A stretch of DNA of 64,000 nucleotides from Maratus speciosus. Taxonomy: Eukaryota > Arthropoda > Arachnida > Araneae > Salticidae. Made by a program: the position numbers and the translations under genes. The stretch lies in contig OZ010795.1 in the NCBI GenBank assembly GCA_963932465.1, positions 18,349,197 to 18,413,196 of the forward strand. The letters run 5' to 3'. Below are positions 61,181 to 64,000 of the stretch, one piece after another. Numbering within the stretch: position 1 is the stretch's first letter; the number at the start of each line of letters is the position of its first letter. The notes below the pieces were generated by a model. That model had not been told where the DNA came from. It saw nothing but the letters and a program-made list of their open reading frames with translations, and ran no database searches.

Positions 61181-62107
61181 ATATATATATATATATAGAT
61201 AGATAGATATATTACATCATTTCAAAATGCGTAAACACCATAACTCCAAAAGGAAGGTGTATATCTGCAGAAATTTTTTAACTATAAAATGCATAAAAGA
61301 ACAAAAAAGACAGGTAAAAAAACAAAAACAGTCTGTTCTTCATCAGACAAAAAACTAACTCCACCCCCACTTTTAAAATTTGCAGGTTTCTGAACACACG
61401 CTCACCCTGCATTCAATATTGAAAAACTGTTGTCATTTTATTAACCAAATTCCATAAAAAACTAAAATAACTCAAATTAAAACTAACAAACATAATGTTA
61501 ACAATATAAAAAAATAGCATACAAAAACAAAAAAGCTTTAATAAAAAGTTTTTTAGAGAAATACTTAAAAAATTGCTATTAAAATATACACAAAAGAAAT
61601 TAACTTAACATGCATGAATGCAGAATAAACGTGCGCCCCCCCCCCCCCCCAAACCCGCAAAATAAAATTTCTCAAAACATGAAAAACAGTAATACCTGTA
61701 TAATGTTTCTCACCCGTCAACAATAAACAAATAATTTTTCTTCCAAAGCCATTGTCAAATATCAGAGTTCCAGGTCTGCAACTTTCTTTCGTTTCAATTC
61801 ATCATTACACACCCGTTCTTTTAACAAGACTTTAGGATGCCTATTTCATACAGAAAGTTCCAGAAAGCTGCCATCACATGTATATAATGATGAAGAACAG
61901 ACTGTTTTTGTTTTTTTTACCTGTCTTTTTTGTTCTTTTATGTATTTTATAGTTAAAAAATTTCTGCAGATATACACCTTCCTTTTGGAGTTATGGTGTT
62001 TAGGCATTTTGAAATGATGTAATATGTTTTTATTGCATTTGAGATGTGCTGCTGTAGCGCCATTCATGCAGTAATTTTTCATTAATTTTGACATAAAAAA
62101 TAAATAA

Positions 62108-62145
<38 letters not shown>
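61180..62145. mobile_element. Inverted-repeat element between (TA)n tracts
   Basis: About 140 bp at 61204-61344 recurs inverted at 61890-62030. The shared blocks are CATTTCAAAATGC, CACCATAACTCCAAAAGGAA, TCTGCAGAAATTTTTTAACT and ACAGTCTGTTCTTCATC. Both ends abut TA-rich microsatellite (61180-61203 and 62113-62142). The 545-bp centre has a poly(C) run at about 61637-61651 and no ORF of note. It may be a non-autonomous DNA element that inserted into a TA repeat and split it. Confidence 0.65.
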
Positions 62146-62147
<2 letters not shown>

Positions 62148-62151
62148 ACAC

Positions 62152-62757
62152 AGGGTGAAATGCTTCAACAAAATTAGAGGGATGATAGTACTCATGAAGA
62201 CGAATAAAAAATTAAAAAATGCAATGGAACATGGGGTCGCAAATGACGTTTAAAGGATGAAAATCGAGAAAATGCGTCTGGAAACGGACAAACTGAGACA
62301 AGGAAGAAACACTCCCGAAAATTATTTATTGCACAGTATAGGTACAACACAGCTCGTGATGTCCAGAGAAAATAAATATTTTACAATTGTTCAAAGTGTC
62401 GACTGCAGACAATTATTACACAAAGAACATGTGCGGAGGAACGACTGGTGGACACGCTCGAAGATTTAGGGAGTTGTGCATACGTGGATTTCTGCTAACA
62501 TATTTGTTTGGCTTTCTTCCAAGTTTTTGTTATCTCTCTTTCTAACCGGATATGCACAAAGTGGAAGAAAAACCAGCTTCGTGCTACTAGCCAGTTCTGC
62601 AGAAAGGCAGCATGCAAGATTTCGATAGTTTTACTAGTCTTGTGACGCTCCTCCTTTAAACGTCATTTGCGACCCCATGTTCCATTGCATTTTTTGTACG
62701 TCTTGATGTGTACTATCTTCCCCCTAAGTTTGTTGAAGCATTTCAGATACACCCTGT
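62152..62757. mobile_element. TIR element, ACAGGGTG ends
   Basis: The left end ACAGGGTGAAATGCTTCAAC and the inverted right end share about 100 bp, including ATGCAATGGAACATGGGGTC and GCAAATGACGTTTAAAGGA. The centre of about 390 bp encodes a 70-codon ORF (62257-62469) with no recognisable domain. A TA-rich sequence borders both ends, so a TA target cannot be separated from background. Confidence 0.7.
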
Positions 62758-62841
62758 ATATATAATACAGATTAGTTTTAATAAAGTATCAGAAGCTACA
62801 ATTATATTTTCTCTCCATGTTCTACCTTCCTTTACCATTCC

Positions 62842-62845
<4 letters not shown>

Positions 62846-62880
<35 letters not shown>
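62846..62880. repeat. poly(A) tract, 35 bp
   Basis: Uninterrupted run. It explains the overlapping 111-127 codon ORFs on both strands (lysine and phenylalanine runs). Confidence 0.95.
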
Positions 62881-62881
<1 letters not shown>

Positions 62882-63044
62882 CACAAAATTTTCATAATCG
62901 AGGAAAACTTAATATATCCACGAACGAAATTCAATAACTTCTTCCGAGTTACCAACAGTTCCGAAATCCGTTCACTCTCTTTAATATCTTCGCAAAACAA
63001 TCTATTTTTCATATTTACGAAAGCATTTCTACAAACAAAATTTA

Positions 63045-63460
63045 TTTTGCTGCCTTTAATTTTTGGAAACGTTTCCATTCTAATTTTATAGTATATTCAT
63101 CAGATTTTTTCAACCCGGAATATCCATTTTAGGATGCTATTCGTTCTCAATTAACATTTTCAGCTGCGTAATTGATTTAAACAGCAACAAATAATATTAA
63201 TTTTAATGTTAATGTTATTGCTGTTAATTTATCCTGCTTGTCTGTAAAACAGTTTTGTTTAACATATTTACAATATTTACTTCATATTCGATAGTATGTA
63301 AATAACCTACATTCTTTATTGAGAAAATTGCCTAATAGATGAAAAAAACTACTCTGAAAGGCTTCCAAAAATCAGTGGCAGCAAAATGGATTTTGTTTTC
63401 AGAAATGCTTCTTTAAATATAGAAGTTATATTACTTTCTCAGGTTTCTATTGGTGAAGAA
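63045..63460. repeat. Inverted pair of a dispersed repeat
   Basis: 63045-63180 (plus) and 63310-63460 (minus) both match 52700-52860. Landmarks are TTTTGCTGCC, a GATTTTTGGAA-like piece, AGAGTAGTTTTT and GGATGCTATTCGTTCT. The facing copies form a loose hairpin. On one strand the copies encode similar peptides (TTLKGFQKSVAAK, TTLGYFRKSVAAK), but no complete gene is visible. The remaining bases to 64000 show nothing else. Confidence 0.5.
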
Positions 63461-64000
63461 CGCTTTTGGTAATCGTGGTTAATACGGAATACTCTGTTGT
63501 GTATTTCCGTTTGGGCTTATATTATATTTTTCTGGATTAAAAAACATTTTATTTTTCATGTTGTATATTAAACGAAATTTTTTATGCGATGGAACTAAAT
63601 AAGCAACTATACATAACTTTAAAAAATGAAATGTGGAATATCAAAGGCATCCTATTTAAAATAGAAAATAGATCAATAATATTTCATGATCTCAAAAAAA
63701 TTAGAGAAAATACTTGAAAAAAAAATAGATGCATTCTTTTGAGAAGAATGGGAAGCGCATTATCAAAATTTTCGTTATCATTTTTCATTATTATTTTTCG
63801 TTAAAATTACCGATCGGAGATTTGTAAAAAAATATTGCAGTAGTTAAAGACAAATAAAATGAGATATTCCTTTTCGGAAATGTTTTATAATACTTACGAA
63901 TTTATAAAAGAGGCAGTATACAAAAACAAAGCTCATTTACAAAACATTTTGGCGCATTAAATCTCTATTTATCTTTATTTAATGTTCAGTGAAGAAAAAA

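Noticed and set aside
62708..63091. 111-127 codon ORFs on both strands
   Set aside because: Joined by the poly(A) run at 62846-62880. No domain.

Overview
This is an AT-rich eukaryotic window with no sign of bacterial gene organisation. It has no operons, no dense ORFs and no ribosome-binding sites, but many A/T homopolymers and nested transposons. The recognisable host sequence is two damaged copies of an ionotropic glutamate-receptor-like (IR) gene of the divergent kind that is strongly expanded in arachnids. With the Penelope-like element, Helitrons, Tc1/Tigger/piggyBac-type elements and a tRNA-derived SINE, this suggests an arthropod, most plausibly a spider. The species assignment is inference. 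I find no intact host protein-coding gene.

Layout. 0.18-3.4 kb: a fold-back element with about 265-bp inverted arms that contain a tRNA-like motif, carrying a 146-bp (291-bp dimer) tandem repeat. 3.4-13.1 kb: mostly featureless, with Helitron, SINE and piggyBac-type remnants. 13.1-16.3 kb: a non-autonomous Helitron with exact TC...CTAG ends, a 3' hairpin and internal 400-bp repeats. 17.6-19.3 kb: a dead Tigger/pogo transposase. 21.2-22.85 kb: a degenerate satellite of about 200 bp.

24.7-31.3 kb and 38.8-46.6 kb form an old tandem segmental duplication with a period of about 15.3 kb. Each copy holds a 23-bp A-rich satellite, a unique stretch and a minus-strand IR gene. The left IR copy is split by a palindromic Penelope-like element (28.5-30.85 kb) with a 12-bp target duplication and one outward-facing hammerhead-ribozyme motif per arm. 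The right copy is broken by frameshifts, and its 3' flank is invaded by a pogo-like element that itself contains a piggyBac-like element inserted exactly at TTAA.

Between the two copies lie four tandem 324-bp units (31.3-32.7 kb), each with a tRNA-Gly-shaped, Pol III-competent-looking tRNA-like gene with an abnormal anticodon loop, and a Tc1-like element with exact TA-flanked ends (36.0-37.2 kb). From 46.8 kb on there is a local duplication of IR upstream sequence, three more TIR elements, a second Helitron (53.4-56.5 kb) carrying a SINE with a perfect 12-bp target duplication, a 205-bp near-perfect hairpin MITE (58.9 kb), a 211-bp piggyBac-like MITE (59.5 kb) and two inverted-repeat elements (61.2-62.8 kb).

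The clearest items for follow-up are the tRNA-like array, the palindromic Penelope/hammerhead insertion and the tRNA-like fold-back element. I see a very transposon-rich, fast-turning chemoreceptor-like locus rather than a new multi-gene system.
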